Shown here piece by piece: positions 26,340-34,561 of a stretch of DNA of 60,088 nucleotides. This stretch comes from an uncultured Spirochaetaceae bacterium (lineage in GTDB: Bacteria; Spirochaetota; Spirochaetia; Sphaerochaetales; Sphaerochaetaceae): positions 1 through 60,088 of the forward strand of contig CALXLV010000001.1 of assembly GCA_944389295.1 (NCBI GenBank), written 5' to 3'. The position numbers and the translations under genes are program-made. The notes beneath the pieces were generated by a model, which saw nothing but the letters and a program-made list of their open reading frames with translations, made no database searches and was not told the DNA's origin. Position 1 is the first letter of the stretch; each line of letters begins with the position of its first letter.

Positions 26340-28133
26340 TTATTTCTCCAGTACGGCCTTTATCCTTCTGATTCCGGCCGAAGAGGACTGCTCCTTGAGA
26401 ATGCGGAAGTGTCCCATATCCCCGGTATGCGTGACATGCGGGCCTCCGCAGACTTCCTTTGAGAAATCCCCGATCGTATAGACAGTAACCTTCTCTCCGT
26501 ACTTGGAATCGAAGAAAGCGACAGCGCCGGCCTTCCTCGCCTCATCCAGAGTCATCGTCTCGACTGTCACCGGCAGATCTCTCTTTATCTGCTCATTGAC
26601 GAGATCCTCGACCTCTTTAATCTCCTCCTTAGTCATCGGAGCTGGATGGGTGAAATCGAAGCGGAGCCTCTCGGCAGTTATGTTCGAGCCCTTCTGCCCT
26701 ACATGAGTTCCGAGAACCTTTCTCAGAGCGGCATGGAGAAGATGAGTGGCGGTATGAAGGGCTGTTGTCTCATCGCTGTGATCGGCAAGACCTCCCTTGA
26801 ACTCCTTCTCAGCACCAGCCCTGGAGAGCGCCTGATGCTTCTCGAAAGCCTCATGGAAGCCCTTCTCGTCAACCTCGAAGCCATGCTCCTTCGCAAGCTC
26901 CTTTGTCAGCTCGATCGGGAATCCGTATGTGTCGTAGAGCTTGAACGCGAGGCGTCCCGAGATGATTCTGTCCTTGCCCTTCATCAGGTTTGGCAGCATC
27001 TTCTCGAACTCCCTCTCGCCCTTCACGAGAGTCTGGGAGAACTTCTCCTCCTCCTTCTCAAGCTCTTCCCTGATGAACTCCCTGTGCTCCAGAAGCTCGG
27101 GATAGGGCTCGCCGTAGAGTTTGAGGACAACCTCGGAAAGGCCTGAAAGGAACGGATGATCGATTCCGATCTTCTTTCCATGGCGCACAGCTCTTCTTAT
27201 AAGCCTTCTGAGGATGTATCCCTGCCCGACATTGGAGGGAGCGACGCCCTTTTGGTCGCCGAGGATGAATACTGAGGTGCGTATGTGGTCGGAGATGATG
27301 CGTATGGACATATCGTCCTCCTCATTCTCTCCGTACTTCTTTCCTGAGAGCGCCTCGATCTCATGGATTATGGGCTGGAAAACCTCGGTCTCATAGACGC
27401 TCTTCTTCCCCTGAAGCACAGCGACGGTCCTCTCTATGCCCATTCCGGTATCGATGCACTTTCTCTCCATCTCACGGAATGTACCGTCCTTCTCCTTGCG
27501 GTACTGCATGAATACATCGTTCCAGATCTCAAAATACTTGCCGCACTTGCATCCGGGCTTGCAGTCAGGGCCGCATGCAGGACGCCCTGTGTCGAAGAAC
27601 ATCTCTGAGTCAGGACCGCACGGGCCTGTCTCTCCCGCCGGACCCCACCAGTTGTCCTCGCGCGGCATGAAATAGATATGGGAGCGGTCAATGCCGAGCT
27701 CCGCCCATCTGTCCGCAGCCTCTGTGTCGCGGGGAACCTCGTCGTCACCCTCGAAAACTGTTACCGACAGCCTCTCCACAGGTATTTCCAGTACTTTCGT
27801 CAGGAACTCGAAACTGTAGGCTATCATATCATGCTTGAAGTAATCGCCGAGAGACCAGTTTCCCAGCATCTCGAAGAACGTGAGATGGTGCGGATCGCCG
27901 ACGCTGTCTATATCCCCTGTGCGGATGCACTTCTGGTAGTCGCAGAGCCTCTTTCCCGCGGGATGCTCCGCGCCGAGGATGTAAGGCACGAGAGGGTGCA
28001 TTCCCGCCGTGGTGAAGAGAACCGTAGGATCGTTCTCCGGTATCAGGGAGGCCCCTGAAATCTGCTTATGTCCCTTTGAGACAAAGAAATCGATATATAG
28101 CTTTCTGAGCTGGTCTGCTGTGATTTCCTTCAT
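26340..28133 (-). CDS. alaS: Alanyl-tRNA synthetase, short spirochaete-type
   Basis: A 597-residue enzyme that charges tRNA-Ala. The class II catalytic core spans about residues 1-250 (NDPTVLFTTAGMHPLVPY, FFEMLGNWSLGDYFK, DTGMGIERTVAVLQG), then the tRNA-recognition helices, then the editing domain with HTATHLLHAAL near residue 460 and CGGPHVTHTG near 563. It stops right after the editing domain (IRRIKAVLEK), so the C-terminal coiled-coil and C-Ala domain present in the roughly 870-residue bacterial enzymes are missing. Short forms of this size are known from spirochaetes such as Borrelia, so this is lineage-typical rather than a truncation. GGAAAGGAAA precedes the start. Confidence 0.95.
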   Translation of the reverse strand: MKEITADQLRKLYIDFFVSKGHKQISGASLIPENDPTVLFTTAGMHPLVPYILGAEHPAGKRLCDYQKCIRTGDIDSVGDPHHLTFFEMLGNWSLGDYFKHDMIAYSFEFLTKVLEIPVERLSVTVFEGDDEVPRDTEAADRWAELGIDRSHIYFMPREDNWWGPAGETGPCGPDSEMFFDTGRPACGPDCKPGCKCGKYFEIWNDVFMQYRKEKDGTFREMERKCIDTGMGIERTVAVLQGKKSVYETEVFQPIIHEIEALSGKKYGENEEDDMSIRIISDHIRTSVFILGDQKGVAPSNVGQGYILRRLIRRAVRHGKKIGIDHPFLSGLSEVVLKLYGEPYPELLEHREFIREELEKEEEKFSQTLVKGEREFEKMLPNLMKGKDRIISGRLAFKLYDTYGFPIELTKELAKEHGFEVDEKGFHEAFEKHQALSRAGAEKEFKGGLADHSDETTALHTATHLLHAALRKVLGTHVGQKGSNITAERLRFDFTHPAPMTKEEIKEVEDLVNEQIKRDLPVTVETMTLDEARKAGAVAFFDSKYGEKVTVYTIGDFSKEVCGGPHVTHTGDMGHFRILKEQSSSAGIRRIKAVLEK

Positions 28134-28179
28134 GGTGTTTTTCCTTTCCGGTATATCCTATAAATCGCCCCGTTTATGG

Positions 28180-29097
28180 TCAAGAGAAGAGATCGGGTTC
28201 ATCATCCATGACGCGTCTGGGGACAAGCCTCCGGAGGTCCCTTGCGGATGTGTATGTGAGAGCGCCGGAACTGCAGCGCGAGGCTGCCCAGGTGTACGAG
28301 GGAACCGTAAGCATCGCAGCGGGGAACATAGCCCGCCCTCCTGTGGAGAGAACAGAATCAAAGAGAGGCCAAGACGGTCCGCCGTCCTTCTCCTCCGCAA
28401 GAAAGACAGAGCCTGATATCGAGGCGATGAACCTGCTGCGTATCATCACAAGCCAGCGCTCGCTCTTCTGCGAGGGCGGAAAGGGCGAAAGGAGAAGGCC
28501 GGAGGAGTATATTCTTCCCTGAATCTCCGCCATATCGTGCGATACGCATTTTGACACGGAAGATGCCGGAACTCCTATCACCATGCCGCCCTTCTCAAGC
28601 GCAAGCGATGCGGCTGCGAGAGGCAGTCCCTCGCTGAGGGGAATGACCATGGCAACCCCATGAGAGACGAAATAGCTGACTGCGGCAGCCATATCGCTTC
28701 TCCCCTGCATCGTCGGATGCGGCATGCCCGCAAGCGTCACTCTGGGCTTTCTCAGAAGGGAGAGATCGCCGGCTGCATAGAGACATGGAAACTTCTCGCC
28801 CTTCTCCTCCGGGAAATAAGGAGACTCCGGGAAAATAACCCTGACAGGTAGCCTCTCCTTCCGGAACGCTTCGGATATCTCCTCCCGTGTCCTCAGAATC
28901 TCGCCGCTCTCCTTTCCCAGCACTCCTGAGAGGGCATCGGCTGTCATCGTATCAAAGGGAATACCTGCATCGGGAAGGGCCATCACAAGCCTGTATGCCT
29001 TCTCCCTGTCTCCGGAGAGGAGGGCAATGGTCTCGAAGCTGACGGCCTTCTCCCTCTCCTCTTCCCTGGCTCTTCCGTATTCCATGCTCAGAGGCAT
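28180..29097 (-). CDS. DprA/Smf-like protein, divergent
   Basis: A 305-residue protein whose middle and C-terminal parts follow the DprA plan: a YFPEEKGEKFPCLYAAGDLSL opening near residue 92, a Rossmann-like VTLAGMPHPTMQG where DprA has VAIVGSR, SHGVAMVIPLSEGLPLAAASLALEKGG near 165, and RSRFIASISGSVFLAEEKDGG near 220 in place of RNRIIAGLS. Several DprA key residues are replaced, so DNA binding may differ. DprA loads RecA on incoming single-stranded DNA in transformation. The ATG has GGAGGC upstream and overlaps the end of the ketopantoate-reductase-like gene by ten bases. Assignment is fairly confident for the fold, not for the function. Confidence 0.65.
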   Translation of the reverse strand: MPLSMEYGRAREEEREKAVSFETIALLSGDREKAYRLVMALPDAGIPFDTMTADALSGVLGKESGEILRTREEISEAFRKERLPVRVIFPESPYFPEEKGEKFPCLYAAGDLSLLRKPRVTLAGMPHPTMQGRSDMAAAVSYFVSHGVAMVIPLSEGLPLAAASLALEKGGMVIGVPASSVSKCVSHDMAEIQGRIYSSGLLLSPFPPSQKSERWLVMIRSRFIASISGSVFLAEEKDGGPSWPLFDSVLSTGGRAMFPAAMLTVPSYTWAASRCSSGALTYTSARDLRRLVPRRVMDDEPDLFS

Positions 29098-29981
29098 GAG
29101 CGCTTCGCCTCCAGAAGTATCGCTATAAAATCAGAGATGGGGGTCGGCACTGAATGCTTCCTTCCAAGTCTTGAGACTGCGCCGGCAAAGTATCTGTTCT
29201 CTGTCTCCCTGCGTGAGAGCACATCCTGCAGCATCGAAGTCTTGCCATGGTCGCGGAGAGCGGTGACGCGGGAGATCATCTCCTCTATGTCATCCTGAGT
29301 GAGCATTATTCCCTCCATCCTGCCGACGCTCTGCACCTCCCTGGCGACAAGACGGACGGCCCTGATGAAATCGCGGTTCCCGGAGATAGCGGCATAGTCG
29401 GCGACGAGGATCGCGGAAAGGGTGTTGAAGCATGTGTTGAGCATGAACTTCCACCACTTCTCATGGAGTATGTCGCCTGGAATCTGGCACCTCTGCCCCG
29501 CTTCGGAAAAGAGCGCCGCAATTCGCTCCACTCTCTCTGTGCGCGCGTTGTCCTTCTCTCCGAATACTATCATACCTCCGTCGGAGAAGCATGTCGTCTC
29601 GATGCCTTCATGGACGGAGGATAGATCGGTTATGAAACCATAGAGCACCTTCTCGCTGCCGAATCTTGCGGAGAGTTCTTCCTCTGCCTCTATGCCGTTC
29701 AGAAGAGGAAGTATGACTGTATTCTCCCCGACAAAAGGTTCAGCCTCGTCCGCGACATCGGAGAGCTGGAAATTCTTAACGGCGAATATGAGGAGATCAG
29801 CGGTATCGGCCTCATCGGGAGTGAGTGTGCGGAACATAATTCTCTCCCCGTTCACCACAAGCCCGTCCCTGTATCTCTCCTTCCTCTCGGTATCGACGAT
29901 GAACGCAAGGTCTGCGTTCCTGCAGAGTTTCCAGGCCACCACAGTGCCTACAGCACCAGCCCCGACAATCCTTATTTTCAT
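29088..29981 (-). CDS. Ketopantoate-reductase-family (ApbA/PanE) dehydrogenase, copy 1
   Basis: A 297-residue NADP-dependent oxidoreductase. The Rossmann motif GAGAVG is at residue 7, FAVKNFQ near 72 carries the family lysine, LLNGIEAEEEL near 98 matches the NG motif, and KWWKFMLNTCFN near 175 plus TSMLQDVLSRRETE near 250 form the helical substrate domain with catalytic Lys and Glu. It reduces a 2-keto acid, possibly ketopantoate in pantothenate synthesis, but many paralogues act on other acids. The start is the ATG at 29981, placed by family alignment and the promoter; an upstream in-frame ATG at 30032 is rejected. It is first in a unit with the DprA-like gene. Confidence 0.85.
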   Translation of the reverse strand: MKIRIVGAGAVGTVVAWKLCRNADLAFIVDTERKERYRDGLVVNGERIMFRTLTPDEADTADLLIFAVKNFQLSDVADEAEPFVGENTVILPLLNGIEAEEELSARFGSEKVLYGFITDLSSVHEGIETTCFSDGGMIVFGEKDNARTERVERIAALFSEAGQRCQIPGDILHEKWWKFMLNTCFNTLSAILVADYAAISGNRDFIRAVRLVAREVQSVGRMEGIMLTQDDIEEMISRVTALRDHGKTSMLQDVLSRRETENRYFAGAVSRLGRKHSVPTPISDFIAILLEAKRSCL

Positions 29982-29988
29982 ATAAATG

Positions 29989-30017
29989 AGGATAGCCAAT
30001 ATGCGATGCGGATTCAA
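29989..30017 (-). promoter_or_regulatory. Leaderless promoter of the ketopantoate-reductase-like gene
   Basis: On the minus strand TTGAAT (30017-30012), a 17-base spacer, TATCCT (29994-29989), then seven bases to ATG 29981. No ribosome-binding site. Confidence 0.6.
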
Positions 30018-30077
30018 CAAATACGGAATCACTGCGTCCCACTATAGCAACTTCCTCCGATATGCTATCCTTCGGCT

Positions 30078-31340
30078 ATGCATACGGTTCTCCATCTGAT
30101 ACTCTCCCTGATCCTGGCGTGGAACATTAGCAGGGCGATCCCTGCCTTCCTTCCGCGCCGCTTTGAGAGCAAATGGACGGAGATTCCGGAGACTGTCCTG
30201 CTGTATCTGATCTGCATCCTCCCGATCATCCCCGAATTCACAGCAAGCTACCTCATCTCTCTGGCGTTCTTCATCTGCTATATCCTCGTTTTCTACAAGG
30301 ACAGGACTGAGAAGCTCTCAGCATTCGCGGTGATCTTCTTCTCGATCATAAGCTCATGGTCATTCCTCTCCTCGATATGCATAGGGTATTTCATCGGGAA
30401 AAACGTGCCTCTCTGGCTCTCCGGCTCGATCACCATTCTCCTTGTCGCGCTGGCATTCATCTACTTCGGAATCTTCCGCGCCTATTTCAGGAAGGTCTCC
30501 GACAGCATGCTGCTCGACTCATTCACGAAGCGGATGTGGAACTACTCAGTCATAGTAGCGCTCACCCCGTCTGTGCTCATCCTCGCGCTTGTGTCAAACC
30601 CGCCGCAGAATCCCCTGATGAGCCAGTGCATGTCATTCTTCGCGATAATAGCCTCCACTGTCATCTTCCCCCTCTTATATCAGATGGGAAGAAGCGCGAA
30701 GCTCTCCGAGGAGAACTCAAAGCTCATGGCGGCAGCAGCATACTATCAGGATATAGAGGCCCAGCAGGAGGATATAAGGAAGATGAAGCATGATCTGATG
30801 AACCACTTCACGGTCATAGCGACATACCTTGATCTGGGAGAGAACGACAAGGCGGTCTCATACCTGAAAGAGATAGGAACGGAGTTCAGCGAGCTGACTA
30901 GGCAGTACACCTCAAGCACGATGATAAACGCCATTCTCAACTCAAAGCGGCAGAAAGCAAAGGGCCGCGGCATAGAGCTCTCGGTCACCTCCGACTCTTC
31001 ATCTGAAGTGAAAACAGATGAGACAGATCTCTGCACTCTGATCGCGAACACGCTGGACAACGCCATAGAGGCGCTTCCTCCTGACAGGACGATAAAAGCC
31101 GAGATCGCCGATGACGGCACGACTCTCTTCTTCTCCGTCTCAAACCGCTACGACAATAAGATAGAGAGAGCGCCAGACGGATCGTTCATCTCATCGAAGG
31201 CCGACAAGAAGAATCACGGGCTGGGAATGAAGAACATACAGCAGGCGGTTGAAAGGCTGAACGGCAGAATCACGATAACCACTGACAGCGGAATATTCAG
31301 AGTGTATGCCGAGATTCCTCTCGCAAAACAGCTCAGGTAG
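30078..31340 (+). CDS. Orphan GHKL sensor histidine kinase (AgrC/SpoOB-like)
   Basis: A 420-residue membrane kinase. About six hydrophobic segments fill residues 1-205. A coiled linker leads to the H-box KMKHDLMNHFTVIATYLDLG near residue 240, where the first His is the likely phosphorylation site. The ATP-binding GHKL domain has ANTLDNAIEALP (N box) near 330 and HGLGMKNIQQAVERLNG (G boxes) near 380. This is the plan of AgrC-type quorum or peptide sensors. No LytTR response regulator or signal peptide gene is nearby, so it is an orphan. A TATCCT lies six bases before the ATG with no Shine-Dalgarno. It ends convergently on the LacI gene, overlapping by eight bases. Confidence 0.82.
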   Translation: MHTVLHLILSLILAWNISRAIPAFLPRRFESKWTEIPETVLLYLICILPIIPEFTASYLISLAFFICYILVFYKDRTEKLSAFAVIFFSIISSWSFLSSICIGYFIGKNVPLWLSGSITILLVALAFIYFGIFRAYFRKVSDSMLLDSFTKRMWNYSVIVALTPSVLILALVSNPPQNPLMSQCMSFFAIIASTVIFPLLYQMGRSAKLSEENSKLMAAAAYYQDIEAQQEDIRKMKHDLMNHFTVIATYLDLGENDKAVSYLKEIGTEFSELTRQYTSSTMINAILNSKRQKAKGRGIELSVTSDSSSEVKTDETDLCTLIANTLDNAIEALPPDRTIKAEIADDGTTLFFSVSNRYDNKIERAPDGSFISSKADKKNHGLGMKNIQQAVERLNGRITITTDSGIFRVYAEIPLAKQLR

Positions 31341-32313
31341 TCTCTCTCAGCACCAGCGACGGGGTTATAATCCTCTTCTCGCGGAACGACGGGTCAGAGA
31401 GCGCCCTCTCAAGCATGACGGAGCAGAGGGATGAGAGTTCCTGCAGTCTTGTGTCTATCGTCGAGAGGCGCGGATTGGCAAGAGATGAGAACGGTGAGTT
31501 GTCTGTTCCCATCACTGCTATATCATCGGGAATCCTCCTTCTACTATCGAGAATGCGTCTTGAACCGCTGACAGCCATCAGATCGAAGGCGTAGACGACG
31601 GCATCCGTCTCAGGATGCTCGGCAAGGAGTTTCTCCGTAACATCTGCGCCGCCCTCAGCGGTACCGTCACAGAAATACAGCAGCTCATCCTGCCTGCACT
31701 CGCCGCAGGCTCTGAGATAGCCGCTTATCTTCCTGCTTCCTGAGGGAGTTTCCGGACCGCTGACATATGCTGCAGACCTCCTTCCGCGGATGTGCAGATA
31801 CCTCACCGCGGCAAATGTCCCCTCCTCATCATCCGAGAGGACTGAGGAGACATTGGGAAGAGAGAACTCTCCGTTCTGGAATATCACGGGAATATGCGGC
31901 ATATAGTCTCTGACAGCTTTCTCCACAAGAGCGTTCTGGAATACAGAACCTATCAGGACGGCAGCCTCCACACGGCGCGAGGCGAGTATCATGATATGCC
32001 CCGCCATGCTCTCGGGGTCCTCTCCCGCATTGAGTATCATCGAGCAGTATCCCAGTCTGAGAAAGTGCTGCTCTATCATATACGCGCCTTCCGTATGGTG
32101 CTGGTTTCTTATGTCGGAGACGAGGATGCCGATCATTCTGCTTGTCTGGTTGACCAGTCCCCTCGCCGCCTCGCTTACGGAGAAGTTGGATTCCCTTATT
32201 ATTCTCTCTACCCGTTCCCTCGTCGCCTTCTTTATTCCCGGGCGGGCGTTTATCACGCGGCTTACGGTACTGGCGGAGACTCCGGCTTTGGCAGCGATAT
32301 CATATATCGTCAT
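31333..32313 (-). CDS. LacI-family transcriptional regulator
   Basis: A 326-residue repressor. The N-terminal helix-turn-helix and hinge read IYDIAAKAGVSASTVSRVINARPGI, then a periplasmic-binding-protein-like effector domain with MIGILVSDIRNQHH near residue 62 and the C-terminal AVMGTDNSPFSSLANPRLSTID block. Its start overlaps the stop of the preceding gene as TGATG, so it is translated as the third gene of the cyclase operon and probably autoregulates it through the operator at 34027-34046. The effector is probably a sugar or sugar acid. Length is normal. Confidence 0.93.
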   Translation of the reverse strand: MTIYDIAAKAGVSASTVSRVINARPGIKKATRERVERIIRESNFSVSEAARGLVNQTSRMIGILVSDIRNQHHTEGAYMIEQHFLRLGYCSMILNAGEDPESMAGHIMILASRRVEAAVLIGSVFQNALVEKAVRDYMPHIPVIFQNGEFSLPNVSSVLSDDEEGTFAAVRYLHIRGRRSAAYVSGPETPSGSRKISGYLRACGECRQDELLYFCDGTAEGGADVTEKLLAEHPETDAVVYAFDLMAVSGSRRILDSRRRIPDDIAVMGTDNSPFSSLANPRLSTIDTRLQELSSLCSVMLERALSDPSFREKRIITPSLVLRETT

Positions 32314-33230
32314 CAGCTGTTCCTGCGTCCTTCAAGCGCATGCACGAGAGAGACGGCCATCTCCTGATAAGGAACGGAAATCCCCAGTTCATGAGCCTTG
32401 TCTGCGACGGCTCCGCTTATCGTATCGACCTCGGTGCGCCTGCCGTTCTTTATATCCATCATTATGGATGTATATCCGCCCTTTCCGCTGAAACTTGTCT
32501 TTCTGACCTTCTCGACAACTGTCTCTTCATCAAAAGAAAGGCCCATCGCATCTGCCACGGAGACAATCTCCTTTATGAGCCTGCAGCAGAGAGAGAAGGC
32601 ATCACTGTTCTCAGCGATATAGCCGATATCGCACTGCAGGATCGCGGTGAGGACGGAAAGCGATGCGTTTATCATCAGCTTGTCCCAGATGAGACGCTGT
32701 ATATCGGAGTGTATGCGCACATCAAAGCCGCAGGAATCGAACGATGATTTGATTCTCTCGAGGAACGGATCGTTCTCCCCGTCCAGCTTCCCTATATTAG
32801 TGACGCCGCTCCCGCCGTGGTGTATATGTCCGGGGGAGATTACGGCGCCGTTATCTTCTGTGGTTCCTATTATTATCCGGCTTCTGTCGGCAAAACGTGA
32901 GAGGACGCGCTCATGTCCAGCTCCGTTCTGAAGCGTCATGAGATAGGTCTCCTTCCCTATCGCCGATGCCGCGCCGGAGAGGGCGCTCTCCGAGTAGAGC
33001 GCCTTCGTAAAGAGGATCACAAGATCCATCTCTCCGAGCGATGAGGCATCGCAGACGGCGGAGGGATGGAATATTCTCTCCCTCCCGTTCTCTTCGAGGA
33101 CGATACCGTCTTTAATGATTTTCTCCGCAAGCGCGGCATTGGTGTCGACAAGAGTGACATCATTTTCTGCACTGAGCCTTCCGCCATAGATTGAGCCCAT
33201 GGCTCCGGCCCCGATTACAGCAATTCTCAT
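32313..33230 (-). CDS. Ketopantoate-reductase-family dehydrogenase, copy 2
   Basis: A 305-residue paralogue in fold to the protein at 29088. GAGAMG at residue 7 binds NADP, LFTKALYSE near 70 gives the conserved lysine, TLQNGAGHE near 98 the NG motif, IWDKLMINASLSVL near 178 and GGYTSIMMDIKNGRRTEVD near 245 the substrate domain. Both of its ends overlap neighbours in TGATG arrangements, so the three-gene operon is tightly coupled. In this sugar-acid context the substrate is more likely a keto or hydroxy sugar acid than ketopantoate, and copy 1 or an unseen gene may serve pantothenate synthesis; this is inference. Confidence 0.85.
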   Translation of the reverse strand: MRIAVIGAGAMGSIYGGRLSAENDVTLVDTNAALAEKIIKDGIVLEENGRERIFHPSAVCDASSLGEMDLVILFTKALYSESALSGAASAIGKETYLMTLQNGAGHERVLSRFADRSRIIIGTTEDNGAVISPGHIHHGGSGVTNIGKLDGENDPFLERIKSSFDSCGFDVRIHSDIQRLIWDKLMINASLSVLTAILQCDIGYIAENSDAFSLCCRLIKEIVSVADAMGLSFDEETVVEKVRKTSFSGKGGYTSIMMDIKNGRRTEVDTISGAVADKAHELGISVPYQEMAVSLVHALEGRRNS

Positions 33231-33916
33231 CAGCTGAATTCCGCAAGCCCTTCGATGGCATAGGCCCTTACCGGGCAGGAATCGAGGCCGAGTATCGGAA
33301 GCGGGGCATAGCTCATGAAAAATACTTTCTTCTCCAGCTTGTCGAGATTCTTCAGGACTTCGAGGAATACAATGTTCTCTGCAAGGAGAATGTCGTGGAA
33401 AGGCTTCACATCCTCATTGCGGTTCTCAATCGAGACGCCGTCGCCGAAGCCGACGCACTTTGCCTTATGCTCGCTGAACCAGCGCGCGGTCTCTCCGTTG
33501 ACGAAGAGTCTCTTATCCTCCTCCGTGTTCGTCTTGGGAGTGAACGGAGTGAGCTTGTAGGGGCTGTCGATAATCACGATCGTGCCGTCCTGCATCAGCG
33601 GCAGGCAGTACTTGTCCAGCATCTCGGCAGTGATGTATGAGTTCGGCTCGGCATCCGGGATGTTGACGTAGATGGCCCTTCCGAAGAATGTCGTGAGAGG
33701 AAGCTCCGCAACGCTCGGCCAGTTGTCATCGTGATGATACGGGCACTCGCAGTGGGTTCCGAGGTGGCTGGTGAGGTCCATGATCGTATGGAAATCAGGT
33801 ATGGGGCCGCCGGTGTTGAAGCGGTAGAGATGGCATCTTCTCGTCTCAGCCGCAGGATCAAGCGTCTTGGTGAGATCGACAATCCTCAGATTGCCCATTG
33901 TGTATGTACAGTCCAT
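33230..33916 (-). CDS. Cyclase-family (kynurenine formamidase-like) metal hydrolase
   Basis: A 228-residue enzyme. The metal-binding motif SHLGTHCECPYHH near residue 48 matches HxGTHxDxPxH of the cyclase/formamidase family, with the usual Asp replaced by Glu. Other family landmarks are VDLTKTLDP at the start, GTIVIIDSPYK near 108 and GFGDGVSIEN near 155. Members hydrolyse formamides, lactones or cyclic amides. GGAGGAG lies five bases before the ATG. It is the first gene of the LacI-controlled operon and has its own promoter and operator upstream. A lactonase-like step on a sugar acid is a reasonable guess; the reaction is not determined. Confidence 0.82.
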   Translation of the reverse strand: MDCTYTMGNLRIVDLTKTLDPAAETRRCHLYRFNTGGPIPDFHTIMDLTSHLGTHCECPYHHDDNWPSVAELPLTTFFGRAIYVNIPDAEPNSYITAEMLDKYCLPLMQDGTIVIIDSPYKLTPFTPKTNTEEDKRLFVNGETARWFSEHKAKCVGFGDGVSIENRNEDVKPFHDILLAENIVFLEVLKNLDKLEKKVFFMSYAPLPILGLDSCPVRAYAIEGLAEFS

Positions 33917-33992
33917 AGAAACTCCTCCGGAGGGACAGAGAGATAATGGCGGTCACCGCTGTGCTGTGGCATCTCTTCCCTCACGCACCAAC

Positions 33993-34021
33993 ATGTTATT
34001 GGACGCAAAGAGTGTTGTAAA
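33993..34021 (-). promoter_or_regulatory. Promoter of the cyclase-lacI operon
   Basis: On the minus strand TTTACA (34021-34016), 17-base spacer, TAACAT (33998-33993). A leader of about 70 bases precedes the cyclase start. The LacI-type operator abuts the -35 box on its upstream side. Confidence 0.65.
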
Positions 34022-34026
34022 GAGAT

Positions 34027-34046
34027 TTTTGCAATCGATTTCAAAA
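34027..34046. promoter_or_regulatory. LacI-type operator
   Basis: TTTTGCAATCGATTTCAAAA is a 20-base palindrome around a central CG with one mismatched pair, the classic form of a LacI/GalR-family site. It lies just upstream of the -35 box of the operon that ends with lacI. Confidence 0.65.
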
Positions 34047-34096
34047 ATTTTTGCGGACACTTATTTTCTGCTCTGCATACGCATGGGAAAAGAAGA

Positions 34097-34549
34097 TCAG
34101 ACAGGAACCTTGATGACTACTTTCTTTATCAGACACCTCTCGCCCGCTGCGATGCGCGGTTTGTGCGCATCCCCGGGTCCGAGGATGACGTAATCGCCGG
34201 GAAGAAGGAGTATCCTTCCAGAAAGAGGCGGTTCCTCATAGAATGTGATATCATCCGCGCAGCTGTACGGTGTTCTGACTTTAAGTGTGTCTCGCCGGGC
34301 AATACCGCAGAACTCCTCCCCTTCGACGATGTACTGGATATCCAGAAAACGGTCATGAGTTTCAAAGAAGAGTGTGTTCTCATCCGCTCCGTAGTAGTGC
34401 TGGACAGAGGCCCTGACGCCGTTTCCCAGTTCTGTCCATCCCTCCGGAAGCGATCCGAGATCACTGCGGACGAGGAAGGCGAACGCGGTTCCGAATCTCA
34501 CATCGGAGAGATCATATCCCTTATCATCTATATTTCCTGAAAAATACAT
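34097..34549 (-). CDS. YhcH/YjgK/YiaL-family protein
   Basis: A 150-residue cytoplasmic cupin-like protein. The family blocks are present in order: a short N-terminal helix region, FFETHDRFLDIQYIVEGEE near residue 62, and a C-terminal ILLLPGDYVILGPGDAHKPRIA near 112 with the metal-ligand His. Family members assist sialic acid and ulosonic sugar catabolism by opening or isomerising sugars. AAGGAGG precedes the start. It is the last gene of the MATE-OtnK-OtnC-MATE operon, 12 bases after the MATE stop, which supports a role in sugar or sugar-acid metabolism. Confidence 0.88.
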   Translation of the reverse strand: MYFSGNIDDKGYDLSDVRFGTAFAFLVRSDLGSLPEGWTELGNGVRASVQHYYGADENTLFFETHDRFLDIQYIVEGEEFCGIARRDTLKVRTPYSCADDITFYEEPPLSGRILLLPGDYVILGPGDAHKPRIAAGERCLIKKVVIKVPV

Positions 34550-34561
34550 AGAAGCCTCCTT

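Noticed and set aside
26646..27146. 166-codon plus-strand frame opposite alaS
   Set aside because: Antisense shadow of a well-conserved gene, a common result of GC-rich codon use; same for other long frames opposite pckG, hflX and the MATE genes.
28180..29097. Naming the DprA-like gene dprA outright
   Set aside because: Key motifs are altered (no GSR, no RNR), so only the family resemblance is claimed.
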